This document shows, one piece after another, positions 1 to 9,985 of a stretch of 64,000 bases of DNA. Source of the DNA: Bacteroidota bacterium. Lineage in GTDB: Bacteria; Bacteroidota; Bacteroidia; B-17B0; Aurantibacillaceae. How positions within the stretch are numbered: position 1 is the first letter of the stretch; each line of letters begins with the position of its first letter. The stretch spans positions 46,660 through 110,659 of the forward strand of contig JAFDYB010000047.1 in the NCBI GenBank assembly GCA_018267655.1, in the 5' to 3' direction. The notes under the pieces were generated by a model. The model had not been told where the DNA came from and made no database searches. It saw nothing but the letters and a program-made list of their open reading frames with translations. The position numbers were made by a program, and so were the translations under genes.

Positions 1-95
1 AAAACTATTTTATCAACTATAATTAATCGCGAAATTTTTTATGCTCTCTTTTAAGAAAAAAGCTGCACTTGATATTAAAAATTAGCTGTAAGCGT

Positions 96-1400
96 TTATT
101 TTTTTCGAATGCTTATAACGATGGGTACGCCACTAAAGTTGTAGTTTTCACGTATTCTGTTTTCAAGGAAACGCTTGTAGCTTTCGCTTACATATTGTGG
201 TAGGTTGCAGTAAAATATAAAAATTGCGTCGCCCTTTACTTGCGAAACATATTTAATGCGAACTTCTTTGCCTTTTACCATCGGCGGCGGCGTTACCTCA
301 ATTACAGGAAGTAAAAAATCGTTTAACTCAGAGGTGCTGATATGTGCTGTTTTACGATCGTAAACTTGTATTGCCATTTCAACAACTTTAAGCAAGCGTT
401 GTTTTTCAAGCACTGAAATAAAAAGAATAGGAATGTCTTTAAAAGGTGCTAAGCGTTGTTTTAATTCTTCTTCAAATTGCTTAGCGGTATTTGTTTGTTT
501 TTCTATTAAATCCCACTTATTTACAGCGATTATAACACCTTTTCTATTCTCTTCAATAATACTTAATATGTTTAAATCCTGGGCTTCAACGCCTTGACTT
601 GCGTCAATCATTAAAACACAAACGTCGCTTTCTTCAATTGCTTTTATGGTTCGCAAGGTGCTATAAAACTCTAAGTCTTCGTGCACTTTTGCTTTTTTTC
701 GAAGTCCGGCAGTATCAATTAACCAAAAGTCGTAATTAAACTTATTGTAGCGTGTGTGAATAGTATCGCGTGTGGTTCCGGCAATTTCAGTTACAATGGT
801 TCTGTGTTCGTTAAGTAATGCGTTAGTTAAGCTTGATTTTCCTACGTTAGGCCTGCCAACAATTGCAATTTTAGGTATGTTGATTTCCTCTATTTCTTCT
901 ATTTTATTGGGCAACATGGCTGTTAAGGCATCTAACATTTCGCCTGTTCCAAGCCCATTTACTGCGCTAATGGCATAAACCTCTCCTAACCCCAGTTTGT
1001 AAAAGTCAGCAGCAAAATGCGAACGCGCATGGGTATCTGCTTTATTTGCAACTAAAATTGTTTTTTTTCCACTTTTGCGAATAATATTTGCTACTTCACT
1101 ATCAAAATCAGTAACACCTTCATTTACATCAACTACAAAAATTAAAGCATCGCTTTCTTCGATGGCTACTTTTACTTGTTTACGAATTTCAGTTTCAAAT
1201 GTGTCATCGCTTCCGTATATATAACCGCCGGTATCAATTAAACTAAAAGGAATATTTTGCCACTCGGCCTTGCCGTAATGCCTATCGCGGGTAACCCCTG
1301 AAACAGAATCTACAATGGCTTCGCGTGTTTCGGTAAGCCTGTTAAACAATGTGCTTTTTCCCACATTAGGCCTTCCAACTATTGCTACAATGTTTGACAT
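96..1400 (-). CDS. der: Ribosome biogenesis GTPase Der (EngA)
   Basis: Double GTPase that binds the ribosome and acts late in 50S subunit assembly. Two tandem Era-like G domains are visible. The first has P-loop GRPNVGKSTL at about residue 9, then DTGG and NKAD; the second has GRPNVGKSSL near residue 180, then DTAGL and NKWD. The KH-like C-terminal domain carries PPPMVKGKEVRIKY. At 434 aa the length is normal. The open frame extends 12 codons upstream, but I chose the ATG at 1400 because family members begin just before the P-loop and because a promoter (TACCTTTG, 1407-1414) lies only 6 bases upstream, which would leave the longer start untranscribed. The gene seems to be transcribed alone. 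Function is certain from the tandem motifs. Confidence 0.97.
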   Translation of the reverse strand: MSNIVAIVGRPNVGKSTLFNRLTETREAIVDSVSGVTRDRHYGKAEWQNIPFSLIDTGGYIYGSDDTFETEIRKQVKVAIEESDALIFVVDVNEGVTDFDSEVANIIRKSGKKTILVANKADTHARSHFAADFYKLGLGEVYAISAVNGLGTGEMLDALTAMLPNKIEEIEEINIPKIAIVGRPNVGKSSLTNALLNEHRTIVTEIAGTTRDTIHTRYNKFNYDFWLIDTAGLRKKAKVHEDLEFYSTLRTIKAIEESDVCVLMIDASQGVEAQDLNILSIIEENRKGVIIAVNKWDLIEKQTNTAKQFEEELKQRLAPFKDIPILFISVLEKQRLLKVVEMAIQVYDRKTAHISTSELNDFLLPVIEVTPPPMVKGKEVRIKYVSQVKGDAIFIFYCNLPQYVSESYKRFLENRIRENYNFSGVPIVISIRKK

Positions 1401-1406
1401 ATTTTG

Positions 1407-1436
1407 CAAAGGTAATATAACATTTAGTTTTTGCAA
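1407..1436 (-). promoter_or_regulatory. Bacteroidota-type promoter of der, nearly leaderless
   Basis: On the minus strand TTG (1436-1434) is followed after 19 bases by TACCTTTG (1414-1407), matching the phylum's -33 TTG / -7 TAnnTTTG consensus. Only CAAAAT separates the -7 box from the ATG. Transcription normally starts a few bases after the -7 box, so the message would have almost no 5' leader. Confidence 0.7.
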
Positions 1437-1504
1437 GGCATTATATCAACTTACAGTAGTTAAAAATCAGGTTAGAAAATAAATAAATATGCTTGCTTTA
1501 ATAA

Positions 1505-2644
1505 TTACAATTGCTCTTCAAATTTAACGAGTAATTTAAATGCCTCTTTAAATTTAGTTAATGGCAAATTTGCCTCTGTATCGTAAATATCATGGTAGGC
1601 GCTACTTCCACCCATGGTATATATAAAAAAGGAAGGTACTCCATTTTCTGTAAACCAATAATGATCGCTATTTTTTGCTTTTCCTCTTTTTTTTAGGATA
1701 GGTAAATAGCTGTTTTCAGTGTTTATTTTGTTTAATAAATTAAACTGTTTTTCAAATTGATAGGCGTTTACTATCATTGCGCCATCTCCGCCTGTTCCTA
1801 GTAAATCTAGATTTATTAAAAACTTAATTTTTTTTAACTCTATTATTTGTGATTCAATAAAGTGTTTAGAGCCAAGTAAACCTGCTTCTTCTCCTGCAAA
1901 AAATATAAAAATTAAATTGTGTTTTGGTTTATTTTTACTAAAATGTTTTATTAAATTTAGTAATAAACTTACGCCACTGGCATTGTCATTTGCTCCCGGA
2001 AAATAATTTGTTTTGCCCACACCGCCTAAATGGTCGTAGTGCGCCGTAAATACAATAAACGAGTCACTATTTGAATTACCTTTAATTGTGCATGCAATAT
2101 TTTTGCTTTCAAAATTATTGATTAGTTTTGATTTTAGTGTTACATCAATGGTTATTGGCTGCTCGCGTATTTTAGTTTTTAAAATTTCAAAAACCGAAAC
2201 GTTTTCTTGTTTTGTTGATGCGCTAAACGTAAGTTTTTGCTGTATAGAAAGCATTATTTTATCTGTTGGGAGATTACTAATATAGGTTGCGCTATCTTTT
2301 TGTAATAACGTGTAATGTCCGTTACAAGAGGCCGATGAGGGAGTAATAATAAAATCGGTTCCAAATTTTAATGGGGTATTGTTTATGTGTAAGGTTGGTT
2401 CTTTTGTGAAAACAACAATGTTGTGAAAAAAACTTTGGGTGTAGCTTGATTTAAAGTAAGGAAGGGCATTGTTTTTTTTTAATTCGGTTGTAATAAATTT
2501 TTCGGCAGTTTTAAGTCCGCCGTGTGTATAGCCTCTGCCAAACATTTTTTTAGAACAAAGGTTTTTTAAACAATAGCGCGCATATAAACTATCTTGCGCT
2601 TTAGAAACCGAAAAAAGAATAAGCAATAAAACGATGCGACTCAT
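1505..2644 (-). CDS. Secreted M28-family zinc aminopeptidase
   Basis: Zn-dependent exopeptidase, probably exported to the periplasm or cell surface to trim peptides. The N-terminus MSRIVLLLILFSVSKAQ is a signal peptide. The di-zinc ligand set of family M28 is visible: TAHYDHLGG (His), GANDNASG (bridging Asp), FAGEEAGLLGS (catalytic and metal Glu), INLDLLG (Asp) and SAYHDIYDT (His), in the right order over residues ~200-360. Length (379 aa) fits single-domain M28 enzymes. The start codon overlaps the stop of the preceding gene by one base (TAATG), so the two are translationally coupled. Substrate specificity cannot be told. Confidence 0.9.
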   Translation of the reverse strand: MSRIVLLLILFSVSKAQDSLYARYCLKNLCSKKMFGRGYTHGGLKTAEKFITTELKKNNALPYFKSSYTQSFFHNIVVFTKEPTLHINNTPLKFGTDFIITPSSASCNGHYTLLQKDSATYISNLPTDKIMLSIQQKLTFSASTKQENVSVFEILKTKIREQPITIDVTLKSKLINNFESKNIACTIKGNSNSDSFIVFTAHYDHLGGVGKTNYFPGANDNASGVSLLLNLIKHFSKNKPKHNLIFIFFAGEEAGLLGSKHFIESQIIELKKIKFLINLDLLGTGGDGAMIVNAYQFEKQFNLLNKINTENSYLPILKKRGKAKNSDHYWFTENGVPSFFIYTMGGSSAYHDIYDTEANLPLTKFKEAFKLLVKFEEQL

Positions 2645-3243
2645 TATGTAAATGCGCTTTTAATTACGTTGATAAAGTGCTTAACTGTAGGGGAATTTGC
2701 TTGCCAGTTATGTTTTACTGAAAGTTCATTGAGTATAATTGTAACATCATGGAGCGATGCAGCTTTTGAACAACACTCGATGGAAGTAATGTATTCGCTT
2801 TGATTATGGGTAAATAATTCATTTATAAATCGAAATTTATCATTTATCCCAATTTTAAAATCAATGATTTTTGCAGTAGTTATTGTTGATTGATAAGTGT
2901 TTTCAGCTAAAGTTATAACACCTTCTTCTTTTTTTTCATTGCTGTCAAAGGTCGTTTTTTCTTTGGGTTTAATTACTGCGTTTTTATTTTCTTCAACTAA
3001 AGTAGATTCAGCTGCAACTGTTGGCACAGAAATTTCAGCGCTTTGTGTTTGAGATTGTTTGCTTAATGCTTGCTTAACAAATTTAGCTATTGTTACTGAT
3101 TCATTTAGTTTGCTTAATTGATGCTGAATATCGCTATATTCTTCCTCGTTGGTTTGTTCACCTTTTAGTTTAAAAACTTCTATTTTTAAATAAAGTTCGC
3201 TAATTTGCAGGTTAAGGTTGCTTAATATTTCTTCAGTATTCAT
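2644..3243 (-). CDS. Hypothetical coiled-coil protein upstream of M28 peptidase
   Basis: No family recognised with confidence. 199 aa, no signal peptide. Residues 1-65 are helical and heptad-like (MNTEEILSNLNLQISELYLK, then KLNESVTIAKFVKQAL). A low-complexity Glu/Lys/Thr/Val linker follows (~65-120). A compact C-terminal domain (~125-199) contains FKIGINDKFRFINELF, then a Cys-Cys pair and VKHFINVIKSAF. That 'GINDKFRFINELF' block recurs in Bacteroidota hypothetical proteins of similar layout, in my recollection. It overlaps the M28 gene by TAATG, so the two are co-translated, but nothing shows a functional link. Confidence 0.8.
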   Translation of the reverse strand: MNTEEILSNLNLQISELYLKIEVFKLKGEQTNEEEYSDIQHQLSKLNESVTIAKFVKQALSKQSQTQSAEISVPTVAAESTLVEENKNAVIKPKEKTTFDSNEKKEEGVITLAENTYQSTITTAKIIDFKIGINDKFRFINELFTHNQSEYITSIECCSKAASLHDVTIILNELSVKHNWQANSPTVKHFINVIKSAFT

Positions 3244-3299
3244 ATTGTTAAGCTTGCATTAATTATAAAAGCAAACAAAAAAATGACGTGTTTGTTAGC

Positions 3300-4163
3300 C
3301 TACTTAGTTAAACTATTTCTTAAAACGATTAATTTTGCTGAAATTGATTTAAATTTTTCAGCAGTCATATCCTTAGGGTCTTTAATAGCTGTTATTTCTT
3401 CGTGAATAGGCTTAAGAGAATTATTTAAGTTAGCACAATCTTTTTTGTCTTTATAGTCGTTTAAGAGATTTAATAAGTTACCTAAGTGAAAGCGTTGCTC
3501 CCAAAGATGTTTTTGTGCTTTTGATTTAACGGAATTATCTTTTGTTTCTTGCTCCAACTGACAAGTAATGTACAAGCTTTCAAGCCAAGAACCGGCAAAA
3601 ATTATGGCCGCAGTATATACGCGTTCATTAGTTCTTAAATACGAATCGCTTTTCACAAAAATCTCATCTAAAATTTTAAATAAACTGTCTTTGTTGCTGA
3701 TATTATTTTCAGCACGCTTACCAACCATTCCGCTTACAGCATTTTTTAAACCAAGGTTATCACTTATTTGTACAACACCTTTCATGTATTTAAGTACTTC
3801 TTGTCCGTTATCATGAACCATGGCATAAGCCATATCAATGTTATAAACACCTAAGTTAATCGCTTTTGAAAACTCGGTGGTGTAATTTTTTATGTTGCTT
3901 GGATCGTTTAAAAAGGAGTTATTAAAAGTCATACCCCACTTTGCTAGCTCTTGCATGCTATTAGCGGGTGAAGGAATGTTTGCAATAGCAAAGTCAAATT
4001 TAAATTTTGTGGTATCGCTAACTGTATATTTTGTAGTGTCTTTTACAACTTTTGCGGTATCAGATAAAGCATCACCCGTTGCTTCTGTTTCTTTTGAGCC
4101 GCCACACGACGACAAAAGTAATACAACAAAGGTAAATTTAATTAGGTTAAAGTTTAATTTCAT
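3300..4163 (-). CDS. Hypothetical lipoprotein, copy 1 of a two-member family
   Basis: Exported lipoprotein of unknown function. The N-terminus ends in the lipobox LLLSSC (Cys about residue 20), followed by a Gly/Ser/Asp-rich tether. The mature domain resembles the protein at 18984-19811 along its whole length: 'NPLNVSKYSVEFQKAANLGI' there matches 'DPSNIKNYTTEFSKAINLGV' here, and both have YxxD, NLGxxxA and an [A/G]xxIxAGxWxExLxxxC block. The two are therefore paralogues of the same all-helical family. Separated by 56 bp from the coiled-coil gene downstream. Possible -7 boxes lie at 4224-4250. Confidence 0.85.
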   Translation of the reverse strand: MKLNFNLIKFTFVVLLLSSCGGSKETEATGDALSDTAKVVKDTTKYTVSDTTKFKFDFAIANIPSPANSMQELAKWGMTFNNSFLNDPSNIKNYTTEFSKAINLGVYNIDMAYAMVHDNGQEVLKYMKGVVQISDNLGLKNAVSGMVGKRAENNISNKDSLFKILDEIFVKSDSYLRTNERVYTAAIIFAGSWLESLYITCQLEQETKDNSVKSKAQKHLWEQRFHLGNLLNLLNDYKDKKDCANLNNSLKPIHEEITAIKDPKDMTAEKFKSISAKLIVLRNSLTK

Positions 4164-4223
4164 GTGTTGGTTTTTAATTGTTTTTTTATTGCGTGAAATA
4201 TGTTATTTATTAATTTTGAGGAA

Positions 4224-4250
4224 CAAAACTACAATTTATTGCCAAAGATA
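4224..4250 (-). promoter_or_regulatory. Possible -7 promoter boxes for the lipoprotein gene
   Basis: On the minus strand TATCTTTG (4250-4243) and TAGTTTTG (4231-4224) both fit the -7 consensus TAnnTTTG. Either would give a leader of about 55-75 bases before the ATG at 4163. I see no clear -33 box, so which one is used is open. Confidence 0.45.
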
Positions 4251-4333
4251 AAAATTAATTTTACCATTGTTAATTATGCCTAAAATTGTTTATGTTTTTA
4301 CGCATCATCAGTTCAGTATTTCGCAATAAACCG

Positions 4334-4341
4334 TAAATTTG
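4334..4341 (+). promoter_or_regulatory. -7 promoter box for the BAX inhibitor-like gene
   Basis: TAAATTTG exactly fits the Bacteroidota -7 consensus and sits 17 bases before the ATG at 4359, implying a leader of roughly 10-13 bases. A clear -33 TTG is not visible. Confidence 0.5.
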
Positions 4342-4358
4342 AAATCAAAATAATTTAA

Positions 4359-5096
4359 ATGGAAAACTTTAAAAGAACAAATATTGATCAGTTGTTGTCA
4401 GAACAAACAACTACAAGCGTAAAACAGCGCTCTATACTAACCGCTTCATTTGCGTGGATGTTTATTGCACTTGGCGTATCTGCTGTCTTAGCAATGCTTT
4501 TTGGGCTAAATGATGCTTTATTAACTTACTTATATTCAGTAAATGATCAAGGTCAGGCAAGCCTTTCTGTATTGGGTTGGGTAATTATGTTTGCTCCCTT
4601 AGGCTTTGTGTTGGCAATGTCATTTGGTTGGCAAAAATTTTCATTTCCGGTATTGTTGGTTTTATTTTTTGCATATAGTGCTGTTAATGGTATCAGCTTA
4701 AGTTTCATATTTAAGGCCTACAACATAGCCTCCATAACAAAAGTATTTTTATCTACGTCGTTATTGTTTGGTGTTATGGCTATTTTAGGAGCTACTACAA
4801 AAACTGATTTAACTAAGTTTGGGTCGTTTATGATGATGGCACTGTTTGGCATTATTATAGCATCGCTAATTAATCTTTTTACCCGCAGCGCAGCAATGGA
4901 TTATATCATTAGTATAGTTGGCGTTATTGTGTTTACGGGTTTAACAGCTTACGATGTTCAAAAAATAAAAAACTTAGAAATAGAGGCCGACGGTACGGCA
5001 CGTGCAAAAATTGGATTAATGGGTGCATTAACTCTATACTTAGATTTTATCAATTTATTTTTATATCTTTTACGTTTATTCGGAAGAAGAGATTAA
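4359..5096 (+). CDS. Bax inhibitor-1/YccA family membrane protein
   Basis: Inner-membrane protein of the TMBIM/BI-1 family; bacterial members are pH-sensitive Ca2+ leak channels or FtsH modulators (YccA). The 245-aa sequence has about seven hydrophobic helices after a short polar N-terminus. Family-typical blocks are the FSFPVLLVLFFAYSAVNGIS segment, 'FMMMALFGIIIASLINLF', 'GLTAYDVQKIK' (the conserved TxYDxQ acidic site) and a C-terminal LYLDFINLFLYLLRLFGRRD. Length and motif order are normal. Flanked by genes on the opposite strand on both sides, so transcribed alone. Confidence 0.93.
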   Translation: MENFKRTNIDQLLSEQTTTSVKQRSILTASFAWMFIALGVSAVLAMLFGLNDALLTYLYSVNDQGQASLSVLGWVIMFAPLGFVLAMSFGWQKFSFPVLLVLFFAYSAVNGISLSFIFKAYNIASITKVFLSTSLLFGVMAILGATTKTDLTKFGSFMMMALFGIIIASLINLFTRSAAMDYIISIVGVIVFTGLTAYDVQKIKNLEIEADGTARAKIGLMGALTLYLDFINLFLYLLRLFGRRD

Positions 5097-5378
5097 TAAA
5101 ATTTTTTGTATTTAATGGAGTGCAGAAAAAAAATATACTTTAAATTAGTTCCTCTTTTCTTATTTTTAATTTTTGAAAATCTAACACTTTCGGTATGCTT
5201 ACTGTAAAAAGTAATTATATTCTAAAATCCGTTTGCTAGTTTATTCATATTAAAATAACATTCAAATTCAACAGAGCTATTAATTGATTTTACAAAAAGT
5301 CAGTATCACAAATCAAACCCTATTGAGGCACTGCTTCACTAAGTGAGATTAAAAAATGTTTTTCGTATGAACGCAAAT

Positions 5379-6389
5379 TTATTTTTTGTCTGAATTGCTT
5401 AAGCTATTATACTCGTAACGAAGCTTAATTATTCGAATACTTTTGTTTATAGGGTCGCGTATTACAATAGAATTTAGTAACCCTAAATTGTAATCGCTTA
5501 CGTAGCTAATTTCTTTAACAAGAGTTTCATTTTTAAAATGTTTCTCGGTAAGTAACTCGTTTTTTTCATACTCGTAAGTTATTTGCAAGTTTACTGTGTT
5601 GCCTGTATTGCCTTTAAACTCAGCTTTAACAAGTCTGCTGTTATTATTATATTTAAAGACGCGGCTTTGTGTAATCCAACCGGCAGCGGTGTATGACTCG
5701 TTTAATGATGTGGTTTGACCAATACTATCAAGGTTTATTATTGTTTCTTTATAAGGTCTATTTTCATTATTTAATGTTATTTGCTTTACTTGTTTTAGGT
5801 TATATTTTTGATATTGCATACTATCTTCGCCTAGTAATTGCTGCGACCCAAGTATGAAAATACTTTTATCTTTACTTAAATTGTTTTCTTTATACCGTAA
5901 TTCTTTGGTTAAAAAACCATCGGGAGTATATCTATAATATTTGCTTTCGTAATAATTTCCACCGTCGCAATATCGGCTTAACACTATATTTTTAGCATTG
6001 TAAAAATAAGTTTGACTAACGGTATCATAAGAATAATTATTAATACTGTATGTACTGCCGTTGCTAATTAAGCGGCGATGTTTATATATTGGCCCTGTAG
6101 TAATTTGCTTTTCAATAGTTTTTGCAATAGTAGTGTAGTAATATCGGGTTAAAAAACCTTGTTCGTTAAACTCGTAAGTTTCAGTTAATTTTTTATTTAC
6201 GACTTCTTCAAAATCTTTTTTATCAGAAATTTCATAAATAATACGCTTAATACTTTTGCTTTTTATCACATCGGGGTTAAAGCGGTGCTGTTTATCAAAC
6301 GCACTTTCAAACGTAGGAAGTAAAACCTGAGCCAATACAACATAACTTTTTACAGTAAATAATAAAATATATGTTATATATTTTTTCAC
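5379..6389 (-). CDS. Secreted protein with YD/RHS-like tyrosine repeats
   Basis: Predicted exported protein of unknown function. A signal peptide (MKKYITYILLFTVKSYVVLA) is followed by 310 residues of repeated beta-strand units with pattern Y-x-[YF]-[ND]-x2-G-x-[LI]: 'TYEFNEQGFLTRYYY', 'YYRYTPDGFLTKELRY', 'VFKYNNNSRLVKAEF', 'ITYEYEKNELLTEKHF', 'KLRYEYNSL'. These resemble YD-type repeats in short Bacteroidota envelope proteins. Start is GTG at 6389, overlapping the TAG stop of the DUF255 gene by one base (TAGTG), so the two are coupled. No catalytic domain seen. Confidence 0.8.
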   Translation of the reverse strand: MKKYITYILLFTVKSYVVLAQVLLPTFESAFDKQHRFNPDVIKSKSIKRIIYEISDKKDFEEVVNKKLTETYEFNEQGFLTRYYYTTIAKTIEKQITTGPIYKHRRLISNGSTYSINNYSYDTVSQTYFYNAKNIVLSRYCDGGNYYESKYYRYTPDGFLTKELRYKENNLSKDKSIFILGSQQLLGEDSMQYQKYNLKQVKQITLNNENRPYKETIINLDSIGQTTSLNESYTAAGWITQSRVFKYNNNSRLVKAEFKGNTGNTVNLQITYEYEKNELLTEKHFKNETLVKEISYVSDYNLGLLNSIVIRDPINKSIRIIKLRYEYNSLSNSDKK

Positions 6390-8422
6390 TAGGTTAAATT
6401 TATTATTTTAAGTGCGGCCTCTATTTCGCTAACCGGTTTTGCACAAGTAGTATCTTTACAAACAAAAATGTTTGTTTCATCAACTACATAACGATTTTTT
6501 AATAAAGGCATATTTGAAGTGGTTTCGCTTACTGCTAATATTGCATTATTTAAGCCTGCTTGATAAAGCTTTTTTAGTTTAATATCAACATCTTTACCAA
6601 CAATTGTAATTTGTTGAAAAAGATAAGATAAATGTGTTGCTAGTATAGCCCAGTTACTGTGCGAAGATCCATAGTTTATAATACTTTCGGATAAGCTGCT
6701 TAGCATTTTTTTTGAACGCTCTAAATATGAATTATCGTTAAAATAGTGTGATAAAAAAAATAAATTTAAGGCCATTTGTGAGTTTGATGATGGAATTACA
6801 TTATCAATTATCTCAATAGTATTAGCGATTAACTGTTTGTTATTTAAATTCGTGTAATAGAAATAGTTTGAGTTTTCGTCGCTAAATTCATTTATCACAA
6901 AATCAGCTATTGCTTTAGCCTTATATAAAAAGGTTTCGTTTTGTGTAATTAAGTAAACGTTCATGTAGGCTTCAATTAAAAAAGCGTAATCTTCTAAAAA
7001 GGCATCTATTTTAGCTTTGCCGGCGTTATAAATGCGATAAAAAGCAGTATTGTTTTTTTTGTAATATTTTTCAATAGCTTTAATGTTATTTAAGGCAATT
7101 TGCTTATAGTTTGTGTCGTTAAAAGCTAAATAAGCTTTGCAATAAGCACTGCAAGTAAGTGCATTCCATGATAATATAGATTTATTATCGCATTTAGGTT
7201 TTATGCGCTTAGTTGCTGATGTAAGCAATATTAATTTGAAATTTTGAATTTTATTTTCGAGTTCGTTAGCAGAAATTTGAAAAGCGTATTGAATTTGAGT
7301 TAAGTTTTCGTTTAATGTTAAAATATAATTGTCGTTTTCCCAATAACCAGTTTCATTAATATTATAGATTGCAGCAAACAAATTATAGTCTTCATTCAAT
7401 AATGCTTCTAATTCATATTTTTTCCAAACATAATATTTTCCTTCTTCGTTTTCGCTATCAGCATCAAGGGCAGTGTAAAATAAATTTTCGCTGTTTAACC
7501 ATTCGTTTTTAATAAAATTCAAAGTTTCAGTTGCAACTTTTTTGTACAAGGGATTTTTAAAATGAGTAAACGCTTCGGTATATAGTGAGCAAAGTTGTGC
7601 ATTATCGTAAAGCATTTTTTCGAAGTGTGGTACTTTCCAGTAAATATCAGTGCTATAACGAGAAAAACCACCGCGTAATTGATCATAAAGACCACTAAAA
7701 GCCATTTTTTGAAGCGTAAGCTCAACATGGTTTAATATGTGCTTTGTGTTTTCTTTTTGTAATATAGCATAGCGCATTAAAAACAAGTAATTATTTGGCA
7801 GTGGAAATTTTGGAGCTCTATTAGGGCCTCCATTTATTATATCAAAATGTTTTTGCCAAAAATTTAATGCTTGCTCTAATGTATTTTTAGTAATAGTATA
7901 ATTACTATCACTTTTATAATGCACTAGCGCATTTTGTTTTATGCCTTTAGTTAATTCGTTAGCATAGCTGTGCATTTTTTCAGGGTTTTCTAAATGCAAT
8001 TGCGTTAACGTTTTTAATACATATATCCATTGCTCTTTTTTAAAATAAGTGCCGCCATACACCGGTTTACCATTTGGCAAAACAAAGCAGTTTAATGGCC
8101 AACCTCCTTGCCCTGTCATTAATTGAACAGCTTGCATATAAAGCATATCTACATCTGTTCGCTCCTCCCTATCTACTTTAATATTAATAAAGTGGGTATT
8201 CATTAAGGTTGCCACTTCCTTATCGTTAAAACTTTCATGCTCCATTACGTGGCACCAATGGCAAGCGCTATAGCCAATGCTAATGAGTATAAGTTTGTTT
8301 CGTTTTTTTGCCTCTTCAAATGCTTGGGGGCTAAAAGTAACCCATTGCACAGGATTATAGGCATGTTGCAACAAGTACGGGCTTGTTTCATTAATTAATT
8401 GATTTGGAGTTTGACTTTGCAT
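6389..8422 (-). CDS. Thioredoxin-domain protein of the DUF255/YyaL (SSP411) family
   Basis: Large cytoplasmic protein with an N-terminal thioredoxin-like domain (DUF255) and a C-terminal (alpha/alpha)6 barrel like that of glycan epimerases; the biochemical role of the family is unsettled. Hallmarks: [17 protein letters not shown] at the start, the redox-type [14 protein letters not shown] (CxxC, ~50 residues in), '[10 protein letters not shown]', '[11 protein letters not shown]' and 'GGTYF', then 'GGFSRYSTD' and '[14 protein letters not shown]' in the barrel. The frame opens four codons earlier, but the ATG at 8422 is preferred because it gives the family N-terminus. A promoter box TACCTTTG lies at 8432-8439. 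Length (677 aa) is normal. Confidence 0.93.
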   Translation of the reverse strand: MQSQTPNQLINETSPYLLQHAYNPVQWVTFSPQAFEEAKKRNKLILISIGYSACHWCHVMEHESFNDKEVATLMNTHFINIKVDREERTDVDMLYMQAVQLMTGQGGWPLNCFVLPNGKPVYGGTYFKKEQWIYVLKTLTQLHLENPEKMHSYANELTKGIKQNALVHYKSDSNYTITKNTLEQALNFWQKHFDIINGGPNRAPKFPLPNNYLFLMRYAILQKENTKHILNHVELTLQKMAFSGLYDQLRGGFSRYSTDIYWKVPHFEKMLYDNAQLCSLYTEAFTHFKNPLYKKVATETLNFIKNEWLNSENLFYTALDADSENEEGKYYVWKKYELEALLNEDYNLFAAIYNINETGYWENDNYILTLNENLTQIQYAFQISANELENKIQNFKLILLTSATKRIKPKCDNKSILSWNALTCSAYCKAYLAFNDTNYKQIALNNIKAIEKYYKKNNTAFYRIYNAGKAKIDAFLEDYAFLIEAYMNVYLITQNETFLYKAKAIADFVINEFSDENSNYFYYTNLNNKQLIANTIEIIDNVIPSSNSQMALNLFFLSHYFNDNSYLERSKKMLSSLSESIINYGSSHSNWAILATHLSYLFQQITIVGKDVDIKLKKLYQAGLNNAILAVSETTSNMPLLKNRYVVDETNIFVCKDTTCAKPVSEIEAALKIINLT

Positions 8423-8431
8423 TATTATTTG

Positions 8432-8439
8432 CAAAGGTA
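8432..8439 (-). promoter_or_regulatory. -7 promoter box of the DUF255 gene
   Basis: Minus-strand TACCTTTG is followed by nine bases (CAAATAATA) and the ATG at 8422. It is the same octamer as in front of der and implies a leader of only a few bases. A -33 TTG is not evident at the expected spacing. Confidence 0.55.
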
Positions 8440-8517
8440 ATATCTATAAATGTGAAAAAGCAGTTTGTTTTTTAAAATACAGCTTAATGGATAGAATTTA
8501 CGATGTCTTCTTAATAA

Positions 8518-9915
8518 CTACATTATTTTTCTAAACAATAAAAATAATAGTCCCGACATTATTATTGTAACGGGTAATGTTAGCACCCATGCTAAAAGAA
8601 TATTTTTAATGGTTTTTTTCTGAAGGTTTTTTAGTCCCTTTTTAGCAACCATTGTTCCTGCAATGGCTGAAGATAAAACATGTGTAGTTGAAACCGGTAA
8701 GCCAAATCCGGTAGAAAGCGCAATTGTGCTGGAACCCACTAATTGAGCAGCCGTGCCTTGTGCATAGCTCATACTTTGCTTCCCAATTTTAGAGCCAACT
8801 GTTTCTACAATTCTTCGCCAGCCTACCATGGTTCCTAGTCCTAATGCTATTGATATGGCTATTTTTACCCAATTAGGCGCAAAATCGGTTGTGTTTTTTA
8901 ATTTACTTATTAAATGTTTTACCTCGTTTATTTCATTAAGAGAGAGGGCAATATTTTTTCCGGCAATTAATTTTTCAAAATTTTTACCAATTACTATTAT
9001 ATCTTTTCTTAAAGCCGCTTTATCTGCTGTTGGCATTGAGTCAACACTATGCTGTGAAGATATTAATTCAGAAATATTAAGCGTTGCTTTTTTAATTTCT
9101 CTGTACCATTTTATATCCGGTTTATTTACTATACGTGAGCTATCTGCAATATTAATATATTTAGAAATTTCTGTGTTTACAGTATTTAATTCCGCTAATT
9201 TTATGTCAGGATTAATTACAAAACTTTTAGGTACAAAAACAATAAGCACTAACATTAACAATCCTATACCTTTTTGACCATCGTTACTGCCATGCGTAAA
9301 ACTTACTAAACCACAGCACGTAGTTAGCACCCAACGAATCCAAGTAGGTGGTGTTTTGCCGGGAATAGGTTCTTTATAAATATATTGGTTTCGAATAAGG
9401 CGTTTAAAGAGGTACATAACAAATATAGCAACTGCAAAACCAAATAATGGCGAAAGTAATAATGCTAATCCAATGTCTTGTGCTTTAGTCCAATTTACTG
9501 AATTTTTGCCATCTGCAATTGATAAGGCTATGCCTATTCCTAATATAGAACCAATAAGTGTGTGTGATGATGATGCCGGAAGACCAACGTACCACGTGCC
9601 AAAATTCCAAATAATTGCAGTAATTAACACTGCCAAAATCATGCTTATACTGTGATATATATTAGCATCAACCAAAACTTCGGTAGGCAGTATATTTACA
9701 ATACCCATTGCTACACCTAAGCCACCAACAAATACGCCAACAAAATTGCAAATACCACTAAACACCACTGCTACAGTTGGTTTTAACGCATTTGTGTAAA
9801 TAACGGTGGCTACTGCGTTTGCGGTATCATGAAACCCATTAATAAATTCAAAAAAAATAGTTAAGGCAACGCAAACGATTAGTAATATAAATAAGCCCGT
9901 AGATAAGTCAAACAT
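8518..9915 (-). CDS. PiT-family inorganic phosphate transporter
   Basis: Inner-membrane phosphate/cation symporter. Both PiT signature halves are present: 'FEFINGFHDTANAVATVIYT' near residue 23 and 'GSNDGQKGIGL' near 209, each in a hydrophobic repeat. 'GLPASSSHTLIG' and the mirrored 'GLPVSTTHVLSSAI' are the re-entrant loops expected in the two halves. A polar insert of about 130 residues (~230-350) with several possible helices separates the repeats, as in many bacterial PiT proteins. Length (465 aa) is normal. Whether it uses H+ or Na+ cannot be told. A possible promoter TACTTTTA lies just upstream (near 9935). Confidence 0.94.
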   Translation of the reverse strand: MFDLSTGLFILLIVCVALTIFFEFINGFHDTANAVATVIYTNALKPTVAVVFSGICNFVGVFVGGLGVAMGIVNILPTEVLVDANIYHSISMILAVLITAIIWNFGTWYVGLPASSSHTLIGSILGIGIALSIADGKNSVNWTKAQDIGLALLLSPLFGFAVAIFVMYLFKRLIRNQYIYKEPIPGKTPPTWIRWVLTTCCGLVSFTHGSNDGQKGIGLLMLVLIVFVPKSFVINPDIKLAELNTVNTEISKYINIADSSRIVNKPDIKWYREIKKATLNISELISSQHSVDSMPTADKAALRKDIIVIGKNFEKLIAGKNIALSLNEINEVKHLISKLKNTTDFAPNWVKIAISIALGLGTMVGWRRIVETVGSKIGKQSMSYAQGTAAQLVGSSTIALSTGFGLPVSTTHVLSSAIAGTMVAKKGLKNLQKKTIKNILLAWVLTLPVTIIMSGLLFLLFRKIM

Positions 9916-9985
9916 AAAAGCAATTTTGTGTAAAAGTAGTTTTATTTTAAAGTGCTATTGTTAACCTAATGTTAAGAAATTATGG

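Noticed and set aside
5097..5378. Possible small gene or RNA in the gap after the BAX inhibitor-like gene
   Set aside because: Only AT-rich sequence and a minor TCACTAAGTGA palindrome; the gap separates two converging genes.
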